Assembly (NCBI GenBank): GCA_964516925.1
Contig: CAZEXL010000008.1
Span: 1 to 52,961, forward strand
Direction of reading: 5' to 3'
Length of the DNA: 52,961 nt
DNA from: CAG-552 sp964516925
GTDB lineage: Bacteria > Bacillota > Clostridia > Christensenellales > Pumilibacteraceae
Position 1 is the stretch's first letter; each line of letters begins with the position of its first letter. Below are positions 33,760 through 43,200 of the stretch, piece by piece. Under the pieces are notes generated by a model, which made no database searches, had not been told where the DNA came from, and was given only the letters and a program-made list of their open reading frames with translations. A program made the translations under genes and the position numbers.

Positions 33760-34469
33760 ACTTTACGTATCAGCGCGGAAGACGAATAGTAGCTGACTTT
33801 ATCGCTACCTGCCGTGTCCGTCCAATCTATCGGGGTAAAGCCGAGTTTAGCAAGATATGCGTTAGCTTTAGAAAACGGTTTAGAACCAAAAAAACCGCGA
33901 TACGCCGAGAGCGGGCTAGGGTGCGGCGACGTAATAACGAACGAGCGCGGCGAAATTATGCTTTTTTTAGCAATGGCGCCTGCTCCCCACAAAATGTATA
34001 CGACGGGAGTTTTGCGTTGGTTAAGCTTTGCTATTATGCTGTCGGTAAACGTTTGCCAACCAAGCTTAGAGTGGCTTAGCGGAGCGCCTGCTCGTACCGA
34101 CAAAACGGTGTTAAGAAGCAAAACGCCTTGCTTTGCCCAACCGATAAGAGTTCCGCTTTGGTTTGGCTGTGCGCCTATATCGTCCGTAATTTCCTTGTAT
34201 ATATTCACCAGCGACGGCGGAAGCGGGATTCCGTCGCTAACCGCAAACGCCATTCCGTTTGCTTGACCTGCGCCGTGATACGGATCTTGACCTAGTATAA
34301 CCACTTTAACTTCGTCGTACGAAACGTACTTTAATGCGGAAAACAATTTATCTTTTGGCGGATAAACGGTTTGGTCGGAATATTCTTCGTCGACCTTTTG
34401 CATAAGCTGACTAAAATAAGGCTTTTGAAATTCGTCGTTTAAAATTAAATCCCAACTGTCGCTAATCAA
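33756..34469 (-). CDS. ung: Uracil-DNA glycosylase
   Basis: Removes uracil from DNA in base-excision repair; 237 residues. The water-activating loop is VVILGQDPYHGAGQANGMAF, LLLNTVLSVRAGAPLSH follows, and the minor-groove leucine loop HPSPLSAYRGFFGSKPFS is present. The tail of about 20 residues after GFTPIDW is slightly longer than usual. The start is TTG at 34469, supported by AGAGGTG seven bases upstream and by alignment of SWDLILNDEFQ with other Ung N-termini. It is a single gene. Confidence 0.95.
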   Translation of the reverse strand: MISDSWDLILNDEFQKPYFSQLMQKVDEEYSDQTVYPPKDKLFSALKYVSYDEVKVVILGQDPYHGAGQANGMAFAVSDGIPLPPSLVNIYKEITDDIGAQPNQSGTLIGWAKQGVLLLNTVLSVRAGAPLSHSKLGWQTFTDSIIAKLNQRKTPVVYILWGAGAIAKKSIISPRSFVITSPHPSPLSAYRGFFGSKPFSKANAYLAKLGFTPIDWTDTAGSDKVSYYSSSALIRKV

Positions 34470-34556
34470 TGTTATTCACCTCTTAAAAGAGTTTACTATA
34501 TTTTCAATCCAAAAGCAAGCGATAATCCGCTAATTAATACAAACAAAGGAGTGCTT

Positions 34557-35711
34557 ATGATAAAAAACATCAATCGTTACGATGCAATCGTGGTCGGAGC
34601 CGGCTTAAGCGGCTTAACGGTAGCAAGAGCGCTTTCCGAAAAAGGGAAAAAAGTGCTCGTTATAGAACAGCGTAACGAGCTTGGCGGCAACGTATTCGAT
34701 TACGTCGACAACGACGGAATTCGTATTCAAAAGTACGGACCGCATATTTTTCATACTAGCGATAAAAAAGTATTCGATTTTTTGTCACGCTTTACCGAAT
34801 GGAACAAATACGAGCATAAAGTGCTTGGTAAAATAAACGAAAAGTTCGTACCAATACCGTTCAATCTTACTTCGCTTATCGAGCTTTACGAAACGAGCGA
34901 AGCAAAATTAATAAAAGACGTTCTTATAGCCGAAATAGGGATGGGCAAAAAAGTCCCCATTCTTACGCTTAAGCAACATTCCGACGAAAGAATAAGAAAA
35001 TTCGCGCAGTTCGTGTACGACAACGTTTTTTATAAGTACACGCTTAAGCAATGGGGCTTTAAACCCGAAGAGCTAGGCGAAACGGTAATGAACAGGGTTC
35101 CGGTGTACGTTTCGTACGAAGATAGATATTTTACCGACACGTATCAATATATGCCAAAAAACGGATTTGCCGCAATGGTAACGGCTATGGCAAATCATCC
35201 GCTTATAACCGTCGAACTTAACGTAAACGCAGTGTCTAAGATAGCGTTTAACGGCGATAAGATTTTGTTTGACGGCTTCAAATTCGACGGCGTGCTTATT
35301 TATACGGGCAGAATAGAAGAACTGTTCGGCTTCAAATTCGGCGCGTTAAAATACCGAAGTCTAGATTTTCGTTTTGAAAAACACGATCAAACGTCCTTTC
35401 AGCCGGCAGCCGTCGTAAACTACACGACCACCGAGGATTATACGAGAATTTCTGAATTCACAAAGTTTGCTTGTTCGCCGTGCGACAAAACGGTTATCGT
35501 AAAAGAATACAGCAAACAATTTTCCGAAGGCGACGTTCCGTATTATCCCATTCCCAAAGCGGAAAACCAGATACAATTCGAAGAATACTTAAATTTAGCT
35601 AAAAACATAAAAAATCTTTATCTTGCGGGCAGACTTGCTTGCTATAAGTATATCAATATGGATGCGGCGGTAGCAAACGCATTGGAACTCGCCGAAAAAA
35701 TTATAGGTTAA
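34557..35711 (+). CDS. glf: UDP-galactopyranose mutase
   Basis: FAD enzyme of 384 residues converting UDP-galactopyranose to UDP-galactofuranose for surface glycans. DAIVVGAGLSGLTVARAL binds FAD, followed by NELGGNVFDYVDNDGIRIQK and YGPHIFHTSDKKVFDFL. VNYTTTEDYTRISEF contributes to the substrate site, and LYLAGRLACYKYINMDAAV is the C-terminal FAD segment. ATG 34557 follows AAAGGAG; an upstream GTG lies within that site. Five bases separate it from the glycosyltransferase, so they form an operon, probably for a galactofuranose-containing glycolipid or polysaccharide. Confidence 0.93.
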   Translation: MIKNINRYDAIVVGAGLSGLTVARALSEKGKKVLVIEQRNELGGNVFDYVDNDGIRIQKYGPHIFHTSDKKVFDFLSRFTEWNKYEHKVLGKINEKFVPIPFNLTSLIELYETSEAKLIKDVLIAEIGMGKKVPILTLKQHSDERIRKFAQFVYDNVFYKYTLKQWGFKPEELGETVMNRVPVYVSYEDRYFTDTYQYMPKNGFAAMVTAMANHPLITVELNVNAVSKIAFNGDKILFDGFKFDGVLIYTGRIEELFGFKFGALKYRSLDFRFEKHDQTSFQPAAVVNYTTTEDYTRISEFTKFACSPCDKTVIVKEYSKQFSEGDVPYYPIPKAENQIQFEEYLNLAKNIKNLYLAGRLACYKYINMDAAVANALELAEKIIG

Positions 35712-35716
35712 CGATT

Positions 35717-36901
35717 ATGGAAAAAGATATAAAAATAGCGCAGCTTATAGACACTTACTATCCGATGATAGACGGACCGGTAAACGTAATAACAAACTAC
35801 AGCAAAAATCTTAATAAGTGGACGGAATGCAAACTTCTTACCGCTGCCGCACCAAAAAAAGCGGCGTACGTCGATAATCAGCCGTTCGAGGTGCTTCGTT
35901 GCAAATCGGGCTGGGCTCCCGAAAATTATCGCAACGCCTTGCCGAAAAGCGACGCAAAGTTTAAAAAGCGAACGGACGAAGAAAACTTCGATATTTTGCA
36001 CACGCATTCGCCGTTTGGCATGGGCTCGTTTGCAATAGATTACGGCCGCAGGCACGGAGTTCCGGTAGTAGCTACGTTGCACACCAAATACTACGACGAC
36101 TTTTCAAGAGTGCTAAAAGGCAACAAGACGCTTTGCAATTATATGCTTCACAGAATAATGAAGGTTTATTCCGCCGCCGACAGCGTGTGGACCGTAAACA
36201 ATGCGGCTTGCAGCGTTCTTCGAGAATACGGTTACGAGGGCGAAATAGAAGTCGTTCGCAACGGTACCGACCTAAAATATCCCTCTAATGCCGACGAACT
36301 AATAAAAAAGGTAAACGACGCGCACAATCTTTACGGACAAAAAAACGTTTTTATTTTCGTCGGGCGCATAGCGATGTATAAAAATCTGGAGCTTATGGCT
36401 CGCGCTCTTAAAATTCTAAAAGACGCAGGCGAAGACTTTAAGATGCTTATTGTAGGTAGCGGTTTTGACGAAGCCAAGTTTAAGGCGATGACTAACGAGC
36501 TTGGGCTAAGCGATAAATTTATTTTCGTCGGCTCGGTTTCGGATCGCCAATTATTGCAAGGATATTATCTTCGCAGCGATTTGTTTTTGTTTCCGTCAAC
36601 GTTCGATACTAGCTCGCTGGTGCCCATCGAGGCGGCTGCTCACAAGCTGCCGGTATTGCTTATCGAGGGCAGTTGCACGGCGGAAAACATTGCGGACGGA
36701 GTAAACGGCTTTTTGGCAAAGGAAACGCCCGAAGCGTTTGCTCAAAAGATAAGGGACGTTATTGCTTCGCCGTCCGTTTTAAGGTCGGTGGGCGAGGAGG
36801 CGCTAAATTCGGTGTACCGCAGCTGGGAGATGGTTGCCGCCGAAGCGCTTAAAAAATATAAAGAAATTATCGCTTCGTACAACGAAAGACGAGGTAAGTA
36901 A
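35717..36901 (+). CDS. GT4-family glycosyltransferase
   Basis: Retaining glycosyltransferase of 394 residues with two Rossmann-like domains. DTYYPMIDGPVNVI is the acceptor-side glycine loop region, LHTHSPFGMGSFA and ATLHTKYYDDFSR follow, VRNGTDL marks the linker, and IFVGRIAMYKNLELM opens the donor domain. The E-x7-E-like donor motif lies in SSLVPIEAAAHKLPVL. It resembles diacylglycerol glucosyltransferases and capsule transferases; donor and acceptor cannot be decided. Partnership with glf suggests a role in the same surface glycan or glycolipid. Confidence 0.85.
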   Translation: MEKDIKIAQLIDTYYPMIDGPVNVITNYSKNLNKWTECKLLTAAAPKKAAYVDNQPFEVLRCKSGWAPENYRNALPKSDAKFKKRTDEENFDILHTHSPFGMGSFAIDYGRRHGVPVVATLHTKYYDDFSRVLKGNKTLCNYMLHRIMKVYSAADSVWTVNNAACSVLREYGYEGEIEVVRNGTDLKYPSNADELIKKVNDAHNLYGQKNVFIFVGRIAMYKNLELMARALKILKDAGEDFKMLIVGSGFDEAKFKAMTNELGLSDKFIFVGSVSDRQLLQGYYLRSDLFLFPSTFDTSSLVPIEAAAHKLPVLLIEGSCTAENIADGVNGFLAKETPEAFAQKIRDVIASPSVLRSVGEEALNSVYRSWEMVAAEALKKYKEIIASYNERRGK

Positions 36902-36937
36902 TCGTAAAAGATCTTATGTGCATATGTTCATAAAAGT

Positions 36938-36969
36938 AAAAGCGACGACAAAAAACTGTCGCCGCTTTT
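36938..36969 (+). terminator. Probable terminator of glf-glycosyltransferase
   Basis: AAAAGCGaCGACA pairs with TGTCGcCGCTTTT around a 6-base loop. The T run is only four bases long. Confidence 0.55.
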
Positions 36970-37002
36970 CGTATGCTCATATCGGCGTAAACGCATATAT
37001 TA

Positions 37003-37794
37003 TTATTTTAATATTTTTCTTATAGCGCATCTTTGTATGCGAACCGGAAGGACGTTAAGCAACCTTAAAAGAGGATTGCGGTTTATCGAATATACGCTTT
37101 TGGGGCGTTTGGACTTTAAAATTTTAGCGATTTTCTTTGCGATTTTTTGCGGAGCGATTTTTTTGGATTCCACGCCGTCAACCACGTTTTTAAATTTTGT
37201 AGCATTGCATTTGTATAATTTCGTGTTTTTACAAAAACTGTCAAGGGCGGTAGTGGATACGTCAAGCATTCCGGTGTCAACCGCGCCCGGACGCAACACC
37301 GAAACGCTTACGTCCAGTAATTGCATTTCCATTGCCAACGAAAAAGCGTATTTATCCAAAGCGCTTTTGGTAATTGCGTATAAGCCGGTAAAAGGCAGTG
37401 GATCTAACGGAGCAAGTTCGCTCGTAGTAATTACTATTCGGCCGTTTCGCTTGATAAGCGGCGTAAAAACTTTGTTAATTCGGTACGCGCCGAACACGTT
37501 TACGTCGAAAATTTTAGTAAAATCTTTTTCGGATATTTCCACTAAGGAATTCAGCGTATACGTTCCGGCAAGATGTACTACGGCGTATAGTTCGTTCGTC
37601 ACTTCGGTTACGGCTTTGTAGGCGTTTTCAACGCTTACTGCGTCGGTAACGTCGGATTGAACGGGAAAAACGTTCTCTTTAGGCAACCCGACCGCTTTGT
37701 CCAGCGCAAATACGCCAAAACCTTCTTTTACCAATTCGTCGATAACCGCTTTGCCCATGCCTCCGTAAGCACCGGTAACAAGTACGTATTGCAT
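37003..37794 (-). CDS. Short-chain dehydrogenase/reductase
   Basis: SDR of 263 residues. The cofactor motif is VTGAYGGMGKAV, the serine is in VITTSELAPL, and the catalytic Y and K are in LYAITKSAL, with LRPGAVDTGM following. The C-terminal 60 residues are strongly basic (IAPQKIAKKIAKILKSKRPK) and end in a hydrophobic, arginine-rich stretch, as in SDRs that work at membranes. It is a second SDR of the same general type as the one beside the spt-like gene. Substrate unknown. GGGGG lies upstream of ATG 37794; perR is ten bases upstream on the same strand, so it may be read from the perR promoter. Confidence 0.82.
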   Translation of the reverse strand: MQYVLVTGAYGGMGKAVIDELVKEGFGVFALDKAVGLPKENVFPVQSDVTDAVSVENAYKAVTEVTNELYAVVHLAGTYTLNSLVEISEKDFTKIFDVNVFGAYRINKVFTPLIKRNGRIVITTSELAPLDPLPFTGLYAITKSALDKYAFSLAMEMQLLDVSVSVLRPGAVDTGMLDVSTTALDSFCKNTKLYKCNATKFKNVVDGVESKKIAPQKIAKKIAKILKSKRPKSVYSINRNPLLRLLNVLPVRIQRCAIRKILK

Positions 37795-37803
37795 AATACC
37801 CCC

Positions 37804-38208
37804 TTATCGGTTTTTCTTATTCAGGCAATCCGGACAAACGCCGGTAAGCGTAAGCGACAACGAAGAAACGTCGTAGTTTTTGCTAAAGCAAAGATTTTTT
37901 CTTATTGCTACGGCGTCGATTTCGTCTACGTCAAGTACTTTTCCGCAGTCGCTGCACAAAAAATGAACGTGGTCTAGGCAATTAGCGTCGTAACGTTCGT
38001 GATCGTTAAAGTTTGCCACTCGTCGCACTTTTCCAAGACTTTCCAGCAATTTAAGGTTGCGGTATACCGTTCCCAAACTAAGCGAATCGTCCTCTTGTTT
38101 AAGCGTTTCGTATATCATTTCGGCGGACGGGTGCGATTTGGTCGACGCAAGATAGTCGTATATCATTTCGCGTTGACGAGAATATCTTAGTTTTTTTTCT
38201 TCAGCCAT
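37804..38208 (-). CDS. perR: Peroxide-responsive repressor PerR (Fur family)
   Basis: Metal-dependent repressor of 134 residues. All ligands of Bacillus PerR are present at a constant offset of 11: H26, D74, H80, H82 and D93 for the regulatory metal, and C85, C88, C125 and C128 for structural zinc. D93 corresponds to PerR D104, where Fur proteins have glutamate, which is the diagnostic residue for peroxide sensing. SLGTVYRNLKLLESLGKVRR is the recognition helix. A 7-1-7 box lies beside its promoter. The divergent gene encodes an oxygen-detoxifying flavodiiron protein, consistent with a PerR regulon. Confidence 0.9.
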   Translation of the reverse strand: MAEEKKLRYSRQREMIYDYLASTKSHPSAEMIYETLKQEDDSLSLGTVYRNLKLLESLGKVRRVANFNDHERYDANCLDHVHFLCSDCGKVLDVDEIDAVAIRKNLCFSKNYDVSSLSLTLTGVCPDCLNKKNR

Positions 38209-38236
38209 TGTTTGTCTCCGTTAAGTTTCTTCGTCT

Positions 38237-38283
38237 ATTATATCATAAAAAAGCAAAGTTGTCAATAATAATAATCATTATTA
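38237..38283. promoter_or_regulatory. perR promoter and PerR/Fur box
   Basis: On the minus strand TTGACA (38260-38265), 17 bases, TATAAT (38237-38242). Just upstream of the -35, TAATAAT-C-ATTATTA (38269-38283) is a perfect 7-1-7 inverted repeat of the PerR/Fur type. It lies about 80 bases upstream of the flavodiiron promoter. Confidence 0.78.
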
Positions 38284-38362
38284 ATATATTTTCTTTTTAC
38301 TAACGTCGTTTTTAGCAGCCAAAAACACCGCAAAAATAATCGTCGCTTGGATACAAAAACCA

Positions 38363-38391
38363 TTGAAAAAAAAGGAATTATGTGATATACT
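38363..38391 (+). promoter_or_regulatory. Promoter of the flavodiiron fusion gene
   Basis: TTGAAA (38363-38368), 17 bases, TATACT (38386-38391). An in-frame start codon at 38382 overlaps the -10 and is therefore not used. Confidence 0.75.
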
Positions 38392-38429
38392 GTTACAAAC
38401 GAAGAATATCATATTTTAGGAGGTTGCTT

Positions 38430-40217
38430 ATGCAAATAGCTAAAGACGTTAAGTACGTAGGCGTTAACGATCACGACATAGATTTATTCGAAGGGCAGTA
38501 CGTCGTGCCTGACGGAATGGCATACAACTCGTACGTAATATTGGACGACAAAATAGCCGTAGTGGATACGGTGGACGCGCGATTTACGCACGAATGGTTG
38601 GACAATCTTCAAAACGCGCTTTGCGGCGCGTCTCCCGACTATCTGATAGTTCAGCATATGGAGCCCGATCATTCGGCAAATATAATTAATTTTACAAAAA
38701 CTTATCCGCAGGCAAAAATAGTGTCTTCCGTTAAGGCGTTTGCAATGATGAAAAACTTTTTCGGCACGGATTTTGCCGATCGTCAAATCGTCGTAGGCGA
38801 GGGAAGCACGCTTTCGCTCGGCAAGCATAATCTTACGTTTGTCTTGGCGCCTATGGTACATTGGCCCGAAGTAATGCTTACGTACGATTCGACGGACAAA
38901 ATTTTATTTTCGGCAGACGCTTTCGGGAAGTTCGGCGCATTGGACGTCGAACAGGAATGGGCTTGCGAGGCTAGACGATACTATTTCGGCATAGTCGGCA
39001 AGTACGGAACGCAAGTTCAACACGTTTTAAAGAAGGCGGCTTTGTTGGACATAAAAACGATTTGCCCTTTGCACGGGCCGATTCTTGCCGATAATCTTGC
39101 ATACTACCTAGACCTTTATTCCACTTGGTCTAGCTATCAGCCCGAAAGCGAAGGCATAGTCGTTGCGTATACTTCGGTATACGGCAACACCAAAAAGGCG
39201 GCGCAGCTCCTTGCCGAAAAGCTCTCGGCAAGCGGTTGCCCTAAGGTAGTACTTAACGACCTTGCTCGTTGCGATATGGCGGAAGCAGTCGAAGACGCGT
39301 TCAGATACAGTAAAATAGTGTTCGCCACTACGACGTACAACGCCGAAATATTCCCGTTTATGCGCGAGTTTATAACTAGCTTAGTCGAGCGTAATTTTTC
39401 CAACAAAACCGTAGCGTTTGTAGAAAACGGAAGTTGGGCGCCCGTTGCCGCAAAGGTAATGAAGTCAATGCTCGAAAAGTGCAAAAACCTTATCTACGCC
39501 GAAACTACGGTAAAGATTATGTCCGCGCTCAGCGACGACTCTATCGCGCAAATAGACGAACTTGCAAAAGAGCTTTGCAAAGACTATCTTGCGCAACAAG
39601 ATTCCACAGCAAACAAAAACGACTTTAAGGCACTTTCCAACATAGGTTACGGCTTGTACGTCGTAACCTCGAACGACGGGAAAAAAGATAACGGACTTAT
39701 TGTAAACACCGTTTCGCAGCTTACCAGCTCGCCCAATCGCGTAGCCGTAACTATAAACAAAGAAAACTATTCGCATCACGTAATAAAACAGACCGGTAAA
39801 ATGAACGTAAATTGTCTTACCGAAGCGGCTCCGTTTTCGCTTATAGAAAAATTCGGATTTTCCAGCGGCAGAACGGTAGATAAGTTCGAGGGCGACGAGC
39901 TTATGCGTTCGGACAACGGCTTGGTATTTTTGCCTCGTTACATAAATTCGTTTATGTCGTTAAAGGTCGAACAGTACGTAGACATGGAAACGCACGGTAC
40001 GTTTATTTGTTCGGTTATCGAAGCAAGAGTTATAAACGACGAGCGAAGCATGACGTATAATTACTATCACGAAAACGTAAAACCCAAGGCAAACGTGGAC
40101 GGGAAAAAAGGCTACGTATGCAAGATTTGCGGATACGTTTACGAGGGCGAACTGCCGGACGATTTCGTTTGTCCGCTTTGCAAACACGGCGCAGTTGATT
40201 TTGAAAAGATAAAATAA
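38430..40217 (+). CDS. Flavodiiron protein fused to flavin reductase and rubredoxin
   Basis: Modular enzyme of 595 residues reducing O2 to water or NO to N2O. Residues 1-245 form a metallo-beta-lactamase-like diiron domain with ligands in QHMEPDHSA (H76, E78, D80), in APMVHWPE, in FSADAFG and in CPLHGP. Residues about 250-395 are flavodoxin (YTSVYGNTKKAA). Residues about 410-540 are a flavin-reductase domain (GLYVVTSNDGKKDNGLIVNT). The last 45 residues are rubredoxin, CKICGYVYEG and CPLCKHG. Having all electron-transfer modules in one chain suggests direct use of NAD(P)H. ATG 38430 follows AGGAGG. It is divergent from perR. Confidence 0.93.
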   Translation: MQIAKDVKYVGVNDHDIDLFEGQYVVPDGMAYNSYVILDDKIAVVDTVDARFTHEWLDNLQNALCGASPDYLIVQHMEPDHSANIINFTKTYPQAKIVSSVKAFAMMKNFFGTDFADRQIVVGEGSTLSLGKHNLTFVLAPMVHWPEVMLTYDSTDKILFSADAFGKFGALDVEQEWACEARRYYFGIVGKYGTQVQHVLKKAALLDIKTICPLHGPILADNLAYYLDLYSTWSSYQPESEGIVVAYTSVYGNTKKAAQLLAEKLSASGCPKVVLNDLARCDMAEAVEDAFRYSKIVFATTTYNAEIFPFMREFITSLVERNFSNKTVAFVENGSWAPVAAKVMKSMLEKCKNLIYAETTVKIMSALSDDSIAQIDELAKELCKDYLAQQDSTANKNDFKALSNIGYGLYVVTSNDGKKDNGLIVNTVSQLTSSPNRVAVTINKENYSHHVIKQTGKMNVNCLTEAAPFSLIEKFGFSSGRTVDKFEGDELMRSDNGLVFLPRYINSFMSLKVEQYVDMETHGTFICSVIEARVINDERSMTYNYYHENVKPKANVDGKKGYVCKICGYVYEGELPDDFVCPLCKHGAVDFEKIK

Positions 40218-40248
40218 GCCAACTTAATAAAACAATCGAGGAATAAAA

Positions 40249-43200
40249 ATGGACGTAGCAAATTTAAATAAATGGTCCGAGCTGCTGCTCGACACCGGAA
40301 AAAGAAATAACCTTATCAATTTTAAGGAGACCAAACTGCTAACTGCCGAAGTGGTTGCGCCCAAAATAGACGTTTTGTTTTCTAAGGCAACCGCAGGCGG
40401 TTCGTTCGAGGTATTTGATCCCAAAACCGACGATGACGACGATTTGGTAGTTATTACCGAAAAAGACCTTAAAGAAAAGCGCGTAACAAGGCAAGAGTAC
40501 GTGCGTACGTACGGCGGAAAAATAAAAAAGAACGGACAGATGCTTATTTTCAATCAGTTCGTTAATCCCATACGCGCCCTTAAAAACATAGGCAAAAAAG
40601 CAAAAACGGCGGTGGAAGAAACCGGTGTTAATATCGCGTATATGGCGTTCGGTTTCGTTAATTGGATCGAAAGCGACAATCCGCAGTACGTAATGCACGC
40701 GCCGCTTTTGTTGGTACCCATAACGATAGAAAACGAGTCGTCGCTCGATCCGTATTACGTGCAAGTTACCGACGACGAAATAATCGTAAATCCTACGTTT
40801 GCGTTCAAACTGCAAAACGATTTCGGCATAAAGCTTCCGGAATACGACGACGAACCCATCGAAGAGTACTTTGTAAAGGTTGAAAAACTTATATCGAAGC
40901 GCAAGTGGACGGTGGCTCGCGAATGCAAAATAGGTATATTCTCGTTTTTAAAAATCAATATGTACCAAGACCTTAAGGAAAACGCGTCGGTGGTTTTGGA
41001 AAACAAAAACGTTCTTGCTTTGCTCGGGCAGGCGCTTCCTAACAACAAAGACGACGCAAGCAAAGACGAAGCAATAGATCCGTTGGATTTGCACAACGTC
41101 ATTGACGCCGATTCAAGCCAAAGCGAAGCGATAGAAATGGCTAGGGCAGGCAAGAGCTTCGTTTTGCAAGGTCCTCCGGGTACCGGCAAAAGCCAAACGA
41201 TTACGAATATTATTGCAGAAAGTTTATACGACGGCAAAAAGGTGTTGTTCGTATCCGAAAAGCTTGCCGCGCTTAACGTCGTATACGACAAGCTTAAAAA
41301 AGTAGGGCTGGAAGAATTCTGTTTGGAGCTTCACAGCCATAAGGCGAACAAAAAAGACGTAATAAACGATCTTGTAAAAACGCTCAGGTTGTCGCCAAGC
41401 AGCGTGTCCGACCGCGCCGATCGCGAGCTGGAGTCTCGTAAGCGTTTGCAAAAGGAGCTTGACGAGTATGCGGTAGAGCTTCATCGTCCCCGAAGCGGAA
41501 TTAACAAAACGCTGTATCAGATGTTTGAAGCAGCGGCTGCGTACAGGGACTATCCGGACGTAGAATTTATTATAGAAAACGTTACCGAAAAGAACGAAGA
41601 TTATCTTGACGAAGCGGAAGCCGAGCTCAATCGTTTCGAAAAGTACATTCCCTCCATAGGCTATGCGTACCGCCATAATTTTTGGTACGGCTACAAAAAT
41701 ACCGATTGTTCGTACCAAACCGTATTAAAGCTAAAAAACAATTTGCAAAACACCGTTCAGCTTTACACCGGCGTGCTTGGCGTGAATGCGAAAACCGCCG
41801 CTCTTTTCGGCATAGAAGCAAAGAACGTCGAGCAAGCGTATGCAATGCGAGCTCTTTTTGACGCGTTAAAAAAGAGTGAGTTTATCACGCCGCGCCTTCT
41901 TGCAAGCAATAACGTTTCTAAAATAAAAGAAAACGTAAAGGCAATGAGCGTATTGGCAGCTGAAATTATCGACCAAAGAAAGATTTTGGAAGAAATTTGC
42001 GACGAAAAAATTTACGAACTAAACGGTCAGGATTGCAACAAAAAGCTTACCACCTTATTTGTAGGCGGCTTAAAAAGAGCGTTCAGCGGCGAATACAAGC
42101 GTATCGTAAAGGAGATTAAAAAGTGCAAAAAAGACGGCAAAAAGCCAAAGTACGACGACGCCGTCATGATTACGGAAGCGCTTAGCATTTACCAAAGCAA
42201 GAATTTGCATTTTACCGTACACGAAAAACAAACGAGCGACTACTTCGGCAACGCGTACAACGGAGTAGACACCGATTTTAAAGAACTTATAAACGAATTG
42301 GACGTCGCGATACAAGCAAAAGAGGCAAAGCTTTCGTTAGGCAAACTTACCAAAATGAACGATGACGAGTTTGTCGCAAACAAAGAAGCGTTTATCGAAA
42401 TATCCGAAGCTCTTAATTTGTCGATAGACCGATTCGGTTTTGCCGAGGAACAGGTTTTTGCGAATTTTGACGAAGGCGAGTATAACGTTCGCCTTGCCGG
42501 CATTCCCGAAGTTCTAAAAAAATTGCAGGGCTGCTTAGACAACGTCGACAAGTTGGACAACTGGTGCGAATTCAACAAATTGTTACGCGCAATGTCAAAG
42601 CTTGGCTTGTTGCCGTTCGTGGACTATTGCATCACCCAAAAAATACCCAAAAATTGCTTTACGCAAACGTACAAAAAGGCGTTTTATTCGCAGTGGATCG
42701 ACGTTACGCTACACGAATCCCCCATACTTTTGTCGCTGTCCCGAATTCCGCACGATCTGGCTGTAAAGCAATTCAAGGACAAGGATAAGCTCAATTTCGA
42801 GGTAAACAAAGCGAAGATCAAGGCAAGATTATCCGCTCAACGCCCAAGCCTTGATATGGTTGCGCAAGGCAGCCAAGTATCGGTGCTTCTAAGAGAGGGC
42901 GAAAAGAAGCGCAAGCAAAAGAACATCCGCGTGCTTATGGACGAAATAGGCGAATTGGTACAAACGCTTAAGCCGTGCTTCTTAATGTCGCCGCTAAGCG
43001 TAAGTACGTTCCTAAGCAAAAACATGAAGTTTGATCTGGTAGTATTCGACGAAGCGTCGCAAATTTTCCCGCAGGACGCAATAGGCGCTATTTACAGAGG
43101 CAAGCAACTTATCGTAGTAGGCGACTCTAAGCAAATGCCGCCCAGCAACTTTTTTACGTCCATGGCTGTGTCGGACGACGACGAGGAAGAGGACGTTTGC

